Shown here: piece by piece, positions 33,221-44,087 of the stretch
Layout: every line of letters begins with the position of its first letter
Position numbering within the stretch: the first letter of the stretch is position 1
From: Sipunculus nudus
Lineage: Eukaryota; Annelida; Sipuncula; Golfingiida; Sipunculidae
Direction: 5' to 3'
DNA: 64,000 bases
NCBI GenBank assembly: GCA_026874595.1
Contig: CM049315.1
Span: 74,908,401-74,972,400, forward strand
Position numbers and translations under genes: made by a program
Notes under the pieces: model-generated
Database searches by the model: none
What the model was told of the DNA's origin: nothing
Seen by the model: the letters and a program-made list of their open reading frames with translations, nothing else

Positions 33221-35316
33221 TGTCACAAAGTGCCTAGTGACTGTACACCTTTTCAGATTTTGTTTTGGGACAGTGTGGCATGCGTGATGTCAAACGGCCT
33301 TTCAAATCCCCAACTCCTTGTTTTTGTTTCCTTAAAGCCCCCGTCATACGAGAAGGAGACCTAACGGCGATCATGGCGACCTAGCAGATCGGCGTTGATC
33401 GCCATGAACATGGGAAAATCGTCCGTGTGTGACGGCTATGCCGCTGTCCGTAGGCTTGCACGACGTGTAAAAATGCAATTTTCGCCCGTTTTATGCAGTT
33501 CCTACCACGTTGTATGGCGCTGCTTCACCGTCGTTTATGATCAAACTGCGTTCCCCTTATGTCCTCATGAGGTCCCTACTACCAACTGAGGAGCTCAGTC
33601 CACGACAGGGCTGTTATCATGATGATCCCGCAGCAACCGGCCCCCGATTCGTCTGCGATCAAGACGACGGAACTGCGCGCGTTGGTAGATGCTACTGCGC
33701 TGCTTCAGACTGGCAGTCGGTGGTTGCCATGGCCCCCATTGTTGACTAGTACACATAACATGACCGGTGTAAGAAAGTTTAGTGAAGCCACACATGTCAG
33801 CATGGACAGAAATTACATGCTACAACTGGCCTGTCTGCAAGGCCAACAGATCATGCTGCTCCACGAACAGCTGGCAGTGGCCAAAGGGAAGCAGCAGGAG
33901 CGAAACGGATAGGCCGATGCTGCAATGTTTACTGGCGATCGACCTGCGCTGTAAGGAAGCTGGTACTGCGCTGCTGGGACACTGATGGCGATCGAATTCC
34001 GATCTGACTGCGTTTTAATCCACGGCGACCCCGCGGCGGAAATTTTGTCCATGTTCAAAACTGGTCGCCAGTCATGGCGTTCATAGTGACCATATAACGA
34101 CCCAAGGCGACACTATCTCGCTCCTACGAAGCTCATGAAAACTTAAGGCCACTCTGGCTGCGCTCTACGGCGATCTGCCCCAATTTGGTGATCGCAGCGA
34201 GATCGCCTTCTCGTGTGACGGGGGTGTTAGCAATACCCGGGGAATTCCCCTTTTGAATTCATTCAGGCAGAACCTTCATTTAGTGAGTGTTTTGTTCTGG
34301 TCCCTAATGTAAAGCTTTGTGGATAAGCCTGTGTTGTTACAGTAGCTTTTAAAAGACCACAGTTAGCTGTTTATACTGGTTATTGGGTAGGAAATTTGTG
34401 GAAGCAAACCTTGACCAGTGAAAATTCAGTTGGCCAGAGATCCCCAGATGAGAGAGACCTGTGATATTGAGCTGGACAATGACTTAAAGCCTAAACGGCA
34501 GAAGGTCTCTCTAACACTGATGATAAGCCAACTCTGAGAACACTGAAACAAGGTGAATATAGATGTACCTCATGAACTCTTAAATATTATTTGTTATTTG
34601 CCTGAGACGACCCTTCTTCCCAATACAGCCCAGGATGGTTTGGTGCTGTGTGTGTGAACACATGGGTACAACTATATTGTGGTTTCTGATGGTATGGCAG
34701 AACTAGCAGGATACACATGGTGAGTCTCCACTAATAAGTTCTTTCACCAGAGAGCATTTATTGTGGTCGGCAGAGTAAACTTTGTGAAGTTTAAGTAAAA
34801 CTTGTGTAAAACAAAACCAGATGTTATTGTAATTGTTGAGCCCATAATCCAAGGGGAATCCATTGAGTATTTTTCTATTAATCTCCTATAAAATTTGTTT
34901 ATAAAAAGTACTTTTTTTGTCAATTCTAACAAAAAGGCATGACATTTCTCCTTCTCTAGAGCTATATTTCATTGTTTCTCTTCATTCTAGTAAAAGAACG
35001 CATTTCATTGTTTTATAGGCAAGAGTCTTGCTACATGTGCCCTATAGATAGCTGCCACTAGAGCGCAAATCCTCCTCAACTTGGTGACAGATTTGAGGAA
35101 TGTCTCTGCTGATGTCCGGACATTTTGGACATTATAAACATTCTGGATAAACTTGGACTATATGCCACTCAGCTTTTATATATACCCTTCTTGTATATAG
35201 TTAATAAATTTGTTATATTCTCCAAGACGTTTGGTATCAATGAATGTGTATGTGTCTAGTCATGTGTCCATGCTGAAAGAATTCTGGGCAAGGTCCGACC
35301 CAGTCTGACCTTGACA
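33221..35316 (+). repeat. 3' LTR of nested element, interrupted
   Basis: The LTR matches 25906-27113 but is split after about 110 bp by a 0.9-kb DNA element. Without it the LTR is about 1.2 kb. It holds TATA-like TTTATATATACCC and AATAAA at 35203. Confidence 0.9.
33335..34226. mobile_element. Harbinger-like non-autonomous DNA transposon
   Basis: The insertion interrupts LTR sequence that reads TTCCTTAAGCAACACCC in the 5' LTR. Its ends are inverted copies of CCCCCGTCAYACGAGAAGG. A TTA flanks both sides (33332-33334, 34227-34229), with one A missing on the right. A 3-bp TTA/TAA duplication suggests PIF/Harbinger, though ISL2EU-like elements are possible. GCGATC/GATCGC words recur at both ends and could be transposase-binding subterminal repeats. 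A 97-codon frame (33619-33912) is unrecognised. No DDE transposase is seen. Confidence 0.75.
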
Positions 35317-35321
35317 CTGTC

Positions 35322-35962
35322 ACAGAACCCAGTATGTTTCTATGTCAAAAATGGAGTGCTTATGCGTTAATGGCGACCACCTGATGAATGCGCTGATGAG
35401 GAGTGGGCCATCAAACATCAAATAGTAATGCCCAAAAGCTTTCGCAATGAAGTCCTAAGCATGGCACATGAGGCTCCTTTTTCTGGCCATTTAGGTATAA
35501 ATAAAACGTGTCAGAAAGTTAGTACACACTTCTATTGGCCTTACCTCAGGAAAGTTGTTGTACAATATTGTAAATCATGCCATACATGCCAGATGGTAGG
35601 CAAGTCCAATTAAAATCCTCCCAGGGCCATACTTGGGCCTATTCCTGCTTTCGAGGAACCATTCGGTAGGATTATTGTTGATTGTGTTGGACCACTGCCC
35701 AAAACAAAATCTGGACATGAATACCTGCAGACAATTATGCGCGCATCTACCAGGTTTCCTGAGGCAATACCATTGCGCAAAAGTAATGCCAAAAGTGTTG
35801 TCAAAGCTCTGACCAAGAATTTTTTTTACAACTTTTGGATTACCAAAATCTGTCCAGTCTGACCAAGGGTCTAGTTTTATGTCTGGCTTATTCCAACAAG
35901 TTATGCTTGAGCTAGGTATAAAATAGTACAGCTCTTAGCCATACCATCCTGAAAGTCAGGGC
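35322..35962 (+). pseudogene. Outer integrase, 3' part deleted
   Basis: Continuing from the nested insertion, the sequence encodes the H2C2 zinc domain (HEAPFSGHLGINKTCQKVST ... CKSCHTCQMV) and, after a stop at about 35611, the core with Asp in IIVDCVGPL. The second Asp region and PYHPESQG-like end are readable only with frame changes and a stop. The sequence then passes directly into RT at about 35962: the integrase C-terminus and the RT N-terminus are missing. An in-frame stop also precedes the zinc domain (about 35370). Confidence 0.8.
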
Positions 35963-37044
35963 TAAGAGCGTTTTCGTATGTGCACAGATTATCGAAAACA
36001 GAACTCTGTCACCAAGACTGACACGTTCCCGATTCCGAGGATCGATGATTGTATTGATAGAGTCGGTAGCTCAAGATATGTCTCCAAGTTTGACTTGTTA
36101 AAAGGATTCTGGCAAGTTCCGCTGACAGAACGAGCGAAAGAAGTGTCCGCATTTGTGACGCCGCAAGGACTGTATCAGTATAAAGTTATGCCGTTTGGCA
36201 TGAAGAACTCGCCAGCCACGTTCCAACGCCTCATCCATATGATTGTCAAGGAAATTCAGGGCTGCGACGCATATATTGATGACCTTATCGTGTACAGCGA
36301 CACCTGGGAGAAACATATGCAAATTCTTCGCGACCTCTTCGAAAGACTCAGTGAGGCACGTCTGACCGTCAACTTAGTAAAATCTGAATTTTGTCATGCA
36401 CAAGTAACATTTTTGGGTCACATTGTAGGGCAGGGTCAGGTAAAACCTGTTGATGCTAAGATAAGTGCTATTTCTGCATTTCCTAGACCAGAAAACAAAA
36501 AGCAAATAATGCGTTTTCTTGGTATGGTTGGGTACTGGAGGATGTTTTGTCCAAATTTTACTACTGTAGCTGAACCTTTGACTAATTTGTTAAAGAAGAA
36601 ACAAAAGTTTGTATGAAATGTTCAGTGTGAAAATGCATTTCAGAATTTGAAAGCAATTCTGCAAAGTTCACCAGTTTTAGCAGCTCCTGACTTTTTTCCT
36701 TTAAGTTAGCTGTAGATGCTAGTGATACTGCTGCTGGTGCTGTGTTGTTACAGGAGGGCAATGATGGCATAGATCATCCAATTTGTTATTTTTCAAGAAA
36801 GTTAATTGCAAACCAGAAAAACTACTCCACTATTGTAAAAGAATGTTTGGCTTTGGCTTTGGCATCAGTCAGGCCTATCATTGTCTTCAGTGATCACAAT
36901 CCCCTCACGTTCATGAACAAGTTGAAGTGTAAAAATCAAAGATTGTTGAGATTGAGTTTGTTCTTACAGGATTACAATCTTGATATCGTACACATTAAAG
37001 GGAAAAACAATGTACTTGCTGATAGCTTATCGAGATATTTATGA
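35963..37044 (+). pseudogene. Outer reverse transcriptase and RNase H, broken
   Basis: The RT palm is well kept in 35978-36616: CTDYRKQNSVTKTDTFPIPR, KFDLLKGFWQVPL, MPFGMKNSPATFQR and the catalytic YIDDLIVYS, then FLGMVGYWRMFCPNF of the connection. The N-terminal finger motifs are lost in the deletion at the integrase junction. A stop (TGA at 36614) and frameshift follow. RNase H reads VDASDTAAGAVLLQ in a new frame, ICYFSRKL, VKECLAL, SDHNPL and ADSLSRYL. About ten residues usually found after ECLALALA are missing. The frame ends at 37044. Confidence 0.88.
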
Positions 37045-37157
37045 AATGTTGTAAACAGGATGTTTATGTTATGTTGTAAATAAGATGATTTTTAGATGTT
37101 GTAAAAATTTAGTGATTGTGATCGCAAGGGGAAAGTTTTCCGTGAAAACTTTCTTTT

Positions 37158-37174
37158 TTCCAAAGGAGGGGAAG
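37158..37174 (+). other. Polypurine tract, outer element
   Basis: TCCAAAGGAGGGGAAG directly precedes the LTR start TGTCACAGG. RNase H ends 115 bp upstream, so nothing but an untranslated spacer separates it from the LTR. Confidence 0.8.
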
Positions 37175-37986
37175 TGTCACAGGTGCTCTTTTTATTATGT
37201 GACACGAGCGTAACTCCTGTTGTGGCACTCGTGTCTGGCCGCGTATTACATTCTATGTTTAATCCGTACTGGTTGAACTCTCGTTGTCAGGTTAGCCTTG
37301 GGTTTTCACGCCTGGCCGAGGTCACGTAATGAGCCTGGTATGTAGAGATACACAGCGCTGTTTTTCTGGAGAATTCCCGAAACGCGTGTTTACTGTGTTG
37401 TGCAAGATCTTATAGACTGTTCGAGAAGTGGGAAATTCTCGGCTTGAGGTGTGAAGGTATATAAAGGGGCCGTGTTTTAGAACGGGAGGGCAGAGAGCAG
37501 AGCAGTTTCCAGCGGACGCAGAAGCGTGTGTCAGTTTCTAGGACCTTATCCGACGAATGCGGCAATTATAGATTTTCAAAGACTTTCTCCTGGATTTTAT
37601 GCATTTGGTCTTCAGTTTACTTTCTGGGTTGTTGCAAGAACTTTCCACTGGACTGTCATTCTCCGAGAGTATACATTTAAAGAACTTATCGTTGTGACGG
37701 TGTTGGTAACCAGGTACTGTGCACATTATTTTTCTATGTGATTGTTTTGACTTGTTGCTATACCGCTGTTTTACTGTATAATTGTATTGATTTAGTGTAT
37801 TGTTTTGTTAGGGTTGTTTTAAGAAAAAAAATAGTTATTTGTTAAAAAAAAAACACTGACTTCTTTATTCATTCCCCTAGACATTTCACGTTGCCTAGTG
37901 TTACAGAATCTGATTTGTTTTTATCTCCATTACAAAATTTGTGTTCATCACGCATACGTGATCTGTTTATATTAGGTTCCATAACA
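37175..37986 (+). repeat. 3' LTR of outer element
   Basis: This 812-bp LTR starts TGTCACAGGTGCTC and ends TTCCATAACA. It has the TATA box at about 37458 and a degenerate poly-A signal (AAGAAAAAAAATAG). It is followed by the CCAT duplication and then resumed copy-A sequence. Confidence 0.92.
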
Positions 37987-38093
37987 CCATATATAATCGA
38001 TTCTTTCCGAAATTCCGTGAAAATATTATGGGATTCCGTTCATGTTTGCGTGAGTTATGTTCTGAACAACCGCAGAATACACACACGCACACA
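37987..38093 (+). repeat. Segmental duplication copy A, right end (inverted R1)
   Basis: CCATATATAATCGATT, GATTCCGTTCATGTTTGCGTG and GTTCTGAACAACCGCAGAA match 59148-59254 of copy B. Similarity stops at the CACACACCC run, because an LTR interrupts copy B there. Confidence 0.85.
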
Positions 38094-39696
38094 CCCATAA
38101 ACATACCCCCCCCCCCCCCCCAGGATCTGGCTTTAACACCGCACTTCGGAGGACCAGTGGTTCCGCTGTTGTGAGGAAAAGGTGCTACTGAGATAAAAAA
38201 AAACAGTAAAAGACGCATGTATCATCGCACTTTTTTTTTTAAAGAAAAAGCCGGGTTAGACGTGAGAACGATGCGTTTACTTAGCGCAAAACTTGCGAGG
38301 ACAACCAGCGAGGACATTCAATCTGTCATGTCTTCGTGTCATAGCGAGGACCCACTAATCAGCATATCAAGCACACTTGGTTTAAACATATTTAACTATA
38401 ACAGGATTACAAAAATGGCCAATCAGGCTAATGTACATGTTTTCCTGTCGATATATATATATAAACACAACATTATATCAGACATCACGGTGAAAGTAAA
38501 AGTACATAAAGAATGTGAAGATATAATATGTTTAGATTAATGTTGAAATTCTATGTAAATTCATTATCTTCATCAAAATGAAACAAGACACGACCAATAT
38601 GATTAGAAAGAAATCAATGAATAATGTTACAATATAATGATGTAACATGCTCTCTCGATACAATAAGTGCAAAGCACAAAATACAAACGATAAATATATA
38701 TTTACATATATTTACACTGGATAGAAATATTAATTATTTTATCATGTAAAACGTTTGTGTCTATTTTAAACTTTAGAATCTAGCTGCTCACAGCTTTTCA
38801 TGACAGATCAGAGGTATACCTATCATGTTGTTAAGAAAATCTACTAGTTTTATTTTGTTTTCCTGTTTACTCCTGAAATCCATGGTAATATAAGGTTCTA
38901 ATTCTAACTTCTCATGATCAAAATTAGATCTGATACCGTTGAATAGGTTCGATAACCAGTTTAAACATATTATCGAGGACCTGGCTTACACACACACACA
39001 CCCACACACACACTTGTCTAACCATCTTGCAAAGCTCTCAATAGATGGCGCTGTCACACACACACACACACAAAACAAATTTCAAGCAAAACGTTCTTTC
39101 TGAGGACTTGTAAGAAACTTCCCCAGCATAGTTTTCTCAGCTTTTTTAATGCTTTACTAATGCTTAAACAGCTTTGCGTTTCCGAGGACCCGTGTAAGTC
39201 CTCACAGGAAAAGATAGTCCTCGCTCGTTTTGTGTGAAGTCAATATCGTGTCCTCATAAGTTCGAATAAATAATGACACTAGCACACACGCAAACACACA
39301 CACACACAAACTGGGATGAACGCATACCCACTTACGGAGGCAAGATTCCCCTTCTGTATATTAATTGACAGTACACTTACAGGCCGTAAACCGCTAACAA
39401 AAATGACTAATATTTTTCCAGGGTCATTGAGATTAACAGTGCGTTTCTTGACATTAGAAGACATGCCGCACCAACATCTCGATAGACTCTCTAATGTCGG
39501 TTTGCTGATAATTCTTCAGCATTAAAATACTATATAATGTAAACACAAAGAAACAACGAATACAGAAAACACTTCATATACAAGAAGATTAACTTTTGAA
39601 TGGAGGAGTGACGACAATAGAAGCGTCTGTTTTCGGTTAATTAAAAAACGTGTTATCCCGACTGTTCTGTTGAATAGCTGGCCTTATTGTATCATA
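38094..39696. other. Unassigned sequence with CA tracts and a poly-C run
   Basis: A 16-base C run lies at 38106-38121. CA repeats lie near 38991-39012, 39054-39072 and 39285-39308. A 107-codon frame (38217-38540) and smaller ones are unrecognised. Confidence 0.5.
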
Positions 39697-40236
39697 GTTA
39701 TAATGAATATCCCTCAGGATTTCACGCCAGGGTTAGGTCTTACTAATTGGATCATTTTCGGATCACTATTTCTGCCTCGGAAATGTACTAATTGAAGCAG
39801 TTCATGTAGACCCGGTGTATTTTACCAAATAGGCTGATGACGACTACATATTCATTCATTTACAGTAGTTATGAAAAAGAACGTTACAAATAGAACACAC
39901 GTGTGCTTGTGTGCATGTCTCTGTGTAGACAACAGGATTCCAATATGCTTTTAAAGATGTCACCATTTCTAACTTTTCAGTTTATATCTCCCCTAAAATA
40001 TTCCTTTCATTCAAACAAAAAAAAGTAACGTTTAATACTTCTGCATAAAGACTAGAGAAAAAAATCCAGCTCAAGCTACTGGGGTTTTGTCGTATTCTGT
40101 CTTGAAGACGAAGGGGTAAAGCATTTTCTGCATGACGGAGTTTTGAAAACAATCCCGATTATTTCAAACAGATATTGACAGTGACAGAAGCAGTGAAACA
40201 ATATGATGTACGTCGTTATTTTAAATCTAGAAAACG

Positions 40237-40573
40237 GCTTCTGTTGTCTAGATGTAGAGCACAGGACTCAAAGCAGGGAGGTCGTGAGTTTGAATCCCAT
40301 CCAAGGAAAATTTGTATTTTTCATGGTCGGCTCATAGCCAGTCTGAGACATAAAGGGAAGGTATTGCCCAGGCCGTGAAACAAGTACGTCCTTGGGGGTC
40401 CTTTGTAATATGACCGAACAATGGTATACTTACACAACCAGCACCAGCAAGTGCGGTAGTCACCGGGTCTTGTTAACACCAGGAAATAAGTGAGATAAAG
40501 CGTTTGCTAAAACCGGTATACCGCTTCGACACGTAGTCCAAGAGAGAATTTTGCAGATTCTGTTTTACGCTGG
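40237..40573 (+). mobile_element. tRNA-headed SINE, type 1, split by LINE
   Basis: The head resembles a tRNA with box A-like TAGATGTAGAGC and box B GTGAGTTTGAATCCC. The body has ATGGTCGGCTCATAGCCAG, AAAGGGAAGGTATTGCC, TAATATGACCGAACAATGG and CACGTAGTCCAAGAG. The A-rich tail (GGCGATTACGTCCACAAAAAA) is found at 42093-42111, past the LINE. The C2 counterpart at 46886-47252 is uninterrupted. Confidence 0.75.
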
Positions 40574-40584
40574 ATTAAGATTTA

Positions 40585-42079
40585 TTTATTTATTTATTTT
40601 TTATTTATTTATTTCAAACATCTTTTACCAGAATATCCTACATTCAGCATATTTGCTGGTTTTCAACAGGGTACTGGATAAAGTTAGAACATATAAAATG
40701 AATAAAATATACATCATACAGATACAGATTAAACATGACATAGTGTTATATATATTAAATACATAGTTCAATATATAGCGCGAACGATTAAAAGATGTTA
40801 TGCAGTAATGGAACACAGTCGTTACATAGAAGACATTGAAAATAAAATAAAATAAAATACATATCAATCTCATGAAACTGATGAAAGGTAGATTTATGGT
40901 ATTATACAAGTTAGAATAATACATCTATATAAACGCTTACAATGGTGGTGATCTGAGGCATACATTAAGGATAAAGGCAGTTGATTTCATAGATATGGAC
41001 CTGCATAGCTAAAACTAGATTTAAAACGTTCACGCCTGGGCTTCGGTAAAATCAAATTATGGCTGTCAGAAGATCGTGTTTCATATGGCATCCGTTGCAA
41101 CATGAGAACAGTTTTAAAATATTCAGGTACGTCTTCAGACAAACATTTATACATAATTGAACACAAAAAATACCGATACCTTTCTTCCACAGTCATCCAA
41201 CCTAGTTGTTTAATTAATGACGCAGACGAAGTGTTATTGTCAAATTTTTTGTAACGACGCATGCGGCTTTGTTCTGAAGCTTTGGACTCTATTTAAATAA
41301 GATTTAAAACAGCTGCCCCAAACAGATATGAAGTAATCTATTTGACTTTGTAAAAGGGCAAAATATACGTAATTCAGGCTGGTAGTCGACAGAATCTTAC
41401 TGAGGCGAAACAGTATTCCTAATTTAGATTTTAATTTTTCGCATAGAAGCTGAATATGCTCTTTCCAAGTCAGATTAGAGTCAATGATTATACCTAATAA
41501 TTTCGTACTCTGGACAGGATGTAATGTGATATCATTTATAATGATATCTGAATCGGGAGATTGGGTTTTCTGATTTTTGCCGAATAAAATTACCGTGGAT
41601 TTTAGAGGGTTTATACAAAGTCGGTGATTATGTAACCACTCAAGAGCGATGTCAATAAGTTTCTGAAGACGGCTAGTCGCCTCAGCGGTTGAATCTATGG
41701 AAGTATATATTGAGATGTCATCCGCATATATCATACATTTCTCTTTTAAATATTAAGGCAAGTCATTCATATACACAAGGATTAAAACCGGACCTAGAAT
41801 TGTGCCTTGAGGGGTCCCGTCATTCAAAACGCACTCTTTAGAGAGTTCTCCATTCACACATACTAATTGTCTTCTGTTAGACAAATGATTTTTAATCCAA
41901 ATAAGTTCAGTATCGATGACGCCGTATTGTTTTAGTTTGCTTAAAAAATTGAATGATTTAGGCTGTCAAATCCTTTTTTTTTATGTCCATGAAGCAAGCT
42001 GCAGTAATTTTATTATTGTTCATCTTTGTTAAACATTCATCTATTACTGTGTGCAGTTCGAGAGGCGCACACAGTAATA
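40585..42079 (-). mobile_element. 5'-truncated non-LTR retrotransposon (Jockey/CR1-type LINE)
   Basis: The 11-bp direct repeat ATTAAGATTTA flanks the insert (40574-40584, 42080-42090). C2 has the unoccupied site, ATTAAGAATTA, near 47211. On the minus strand the element carries the 3' part of an ORF2-type RT and ends in an AAATAAAT-type tail, now TTTATTTA on plus. The far 5' part is missing and the truncation point has an inverted repeat, CTATTACTGTGTGC/GCACACAGTAATA (42040-42078). Confidence 0.88.
40985..42050 (-). pseudogene. LINE reverse transcriptase remnant
   Basis: Minus-strand reading gives a MDIKK then FDSLNHSIFLSKLKQYGV region (motif A area), GTPQGTILGPVLILVYMNDL (the PQG..LGP motif) and, after one in-frame stop, MIYADDISIYTS with the catalytic YADD. 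Downstream LLGIIIDSNLTWKEHI and the thumb-like part follow. A frameshift near 41250 leads to LIKQLGWMTVEERYRYFLC, typical of the C-terminus of Jockey/CR1-type ORF2. The endonuclease is not present because of 5' truncation. Confidence 0.85.
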
Positions 42080-42819
42080 ATTAAGATTTAAAATGGAGGC
42101 GATTACGTCCACAAAAAAGATAAGAAAGTGAATAGAGTTTATCACACACATACACAGGTACCCGCCATCACTGTGAAAGTAACTTAAATATCTTAAAGGG
42201 AGGGGTGGTTACGGCTATCATTAATAATACTGAAATCCGTAATTAATTCTACTCTATTTGTAACGCGTCACATGCCTAACCCATCCATAAAAAGACGTCC
42301 TAAAAACACAATTGATTATTCTGACTATCATCACTGGAGGCGATGGAGGTTGCGGGGAAAACTGCTTTGTTGTCATCAGCGTCTTCGAAAAGCAAACATT
42401 GGTTTTGTAGGTGAGCGCTCTGCAAGGCTTTAAGGGGAGACCCTGTCAATGAGTGGTGTTTCAAGACCTATAGTCTCTATATATAATTTTTACAAGACAC
42501 TGATAATACATCATTATACCCAAGTAAAAGCAACCACTTTACTGTTACTCTGTTGACCCTATGTCCAGCTGCCCTATTGCTGCCGTGGTAAAATCCAGTA
42601 AATTACAATTATCACTACAGGTGGCATCTGTGTGCTCAAGACTGGAGGATCCTCATGTAGTCCTTACCCCTTTAGTGATAGTGGGGCCCCCTGGAGAAGG
42701 AAAGTGAACCATTTTCACCCCACAGAAGAAGCCAGTACATCACTGAACATTTATAAACGTGAAAAAAACAACAAATAGTTAGCTAATCTATTCCTCGACC
42801 CGTTGCAGGTCTATCGTGT

Positions 42820-43020
42820 TTCACTCACAGATGAGTGCGCCTTTCGGGGGTTTCTAGGTGTTATGACCAAGTAATGGGGATGACACACAACCAGAACGAG
42901 GCTGGATGACACCAGGGCTATCGCGTGTAAGCCCCTGTCACGTAGTCCGAGACTACGAAGTTCTTCAGATATATTTTCGCAGTACTTAGTACAATGGAGA
43001 CGGTTACCTCCACCAAAAAA
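42820..43020 (+). mobile_element. SINE body, type 2, head not recognised
   Basis: TTTCACTCACAGATGAGTGC, GCCTTTCGGGGG, GTGTTATGACCAAGTAATGG, CACGTAGTCCGAGACTACG, CAGATATATTTTCGCAGTAC and GGAGACGGTTACCTCCACC with an A-rich tail match the second half of the SINE at 43661. The C2 counterpart is 47960-48180. Confidence 0.65.
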
Positions 43021-43660
43021 AGTTTAAATTGAAAAAAAAACTGGATCGGTTGCGATGTGTCCATCCGAGCTGATACGCGGGGAATTTCTCAAAGTTCCTC
43101 TTATAATTATTTACACAGTACCTATTTTAGAAAGAAGTCACTTTATAATTTCCACCCTTCGTGATGTCACTCCTCCCGACGGATTTCCCGGCGTCTCGGC
43201 AGATTAACCATAAACACTCCAAAAACGTCAACTCGGGGTTATCTCCCGCCCAAATCTGTCTCTAACTCCCACGTGACCTAAATCGGGGATGTCGTCTGTC
43301 CAGACCTGAGACACCACAGCTTGGGCGGTAGGATCTATTTATTAAAGAGACTCAGCTTACTCAGGTAGGGACTGAACTTGCTTTGATCTTTCTTTAATAT
43401 TCAGGTCAGCGGATCGAAAGTCTAGCCGGCTACTGTACACGGCAAAGTGAACCGTTGTGCAATTCGATTGCCGTCCCTGGTTAATCCAGTTTGATCACTT
43501 GTATCGGGATTAAGCTTTCCTTATGACAATAGGAATCATTCTGTCTGCCGGGTCTAGCTCCTCTTGACCTACAGGCGGGGTGTCATTCGACCTAAACGAC
43601 TAGGGGATGGAGGGGTGGGGCGACATTCTGAGTGGAATACATTCTTAGAGGACGACAATA
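43021..43660 (+). repeat. D repeat, first copy
   Basis: A 0.64-kb unit starting near GGATCGGTTGCGATGTGTCC, with ACTCGGGGTTATCTCCCGCC, CCACGTGACCTAAATC, GGATCTATTTATTAAAGAGA, CGGATCGAAAGTCTAGCCGG and GGGGTGGGGCGACATTCTGA. It recurs at 45524, 48176 and (partly) 50383. Each copy follows a SINE or R1 tail and leads into a SINE head (where complete). No coding similarity. Confidence 0.85.
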
Positions 43661-44067
43661 CTTCTGTTGTTTAGGGGTAGAGCACAGGACTCAAAGCCGG
43701 GAGATCGTGAGTTCGAATCTTAGCTGAGGTAGTGAGATTTTATACGGTCGACCCCCACCCAGGGTGTGCGCTCTGCTAACTTAATGAGAGGGACGTGTCC
43801 AACGGCCGTGTTTACTCACAAACGAATTTCGCATTTCGGGGGTTCCTCGGTGTTATGATCCAGCAATGAGGGCGATTTCGCACCAGGGCCCGCAGGTGCA
43901 GTAATAATTGGGCCTGGTTGACGCAAGGATATAAATAAAATGAGAGAAAGCTTGTGATACTGACCTGTTACGTAGTCCGAAACCGGAATGAAATTCTGCA
44001 GATTTACATTTACGTAGTAAAGTTAGCATTACAAAATGGAGGCGGTTACCTCAACACAAAAAAATTA
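43661..44067 (+). mobile_element. tRNA-headed SINE, type 2
   Basis: The head reads TTAGGGGTAGAGCACAGGAC ... GTGAGTTCGAATCTT (box B-like at 43711-43720). The body has GGGTGTGCGCTCTGC, GGACGTGTCCAACGGCCGTG, TTTCGGGGGTTCC, GGGCCTGGTTGACGCAAGGA and CACGTAGTCCGAAACCGG. The tail is GGAGGCGGTTACCTCAACAC plus an A-run. A near-identical paralogue is at 48800-49213. Confidence 0.8.
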
Positions 44068-44087
44068 AATATTTATATATATATATA

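Larger units (their letters stand above)
25906..35316 (+). mobile_element. Nested Ty3-type LTR retrotransposon, Gmr1-like order, defective
   Basis: LTRs 25906-27113 and 33221-35316 share TGTCACAAAGTGCCTAGTGA starts and CTGACCTTGACA ends. The 5-bp target duplication CTGTC lies at 25901-25905 and 35317-35321. The order is gag, protease, integrase, RT, RNase H, polypurine tract, LTR. It belongs to the same broad group as its host element but is a different family, because its LTRs and proteins are clearly diverged. It landed in the same orientation between outer protease and integrase. It carries frameshifts, an RT duplication with 0.67 kb of filler and a DNA transposon in its 3' LTR. Confidence 0.9.
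22677..37986 (+). mobile_element. Outer Ty3-type LTR retrotransposon, Gmr1-like order, defective
   Basis: LTRs at 22677-23548 and 37175-37986 bound gag, zinc knuckle, protease remnant, integrase, RT and RNase H, in that order. The 4-bp flank CCAT occurs at 22673-22676 and 37987-37990. The copy-B paralogue shows the undisturbed site (CACACCATATATAATCG near 59143). Integrase lies upstream of RT and RNase H is followed directly by the polypurine tract and LTR. That order defines the Gmr1-like branch of Ty3/gypsy, unlike ordinary gypsy (RT-RH-INT). The copy is dead: a 9.4-kb nested element, an INT/RT deletion, stops and frameshifts. Confidence 0.9.

Noticed and set aside
43661-43730. Possible tRNA gene
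   Set aside because: It has box A/B-like motifs but is followed by a SINE body and A-tail and exists in several copies. It is a SINE head, not a functional tRNA.
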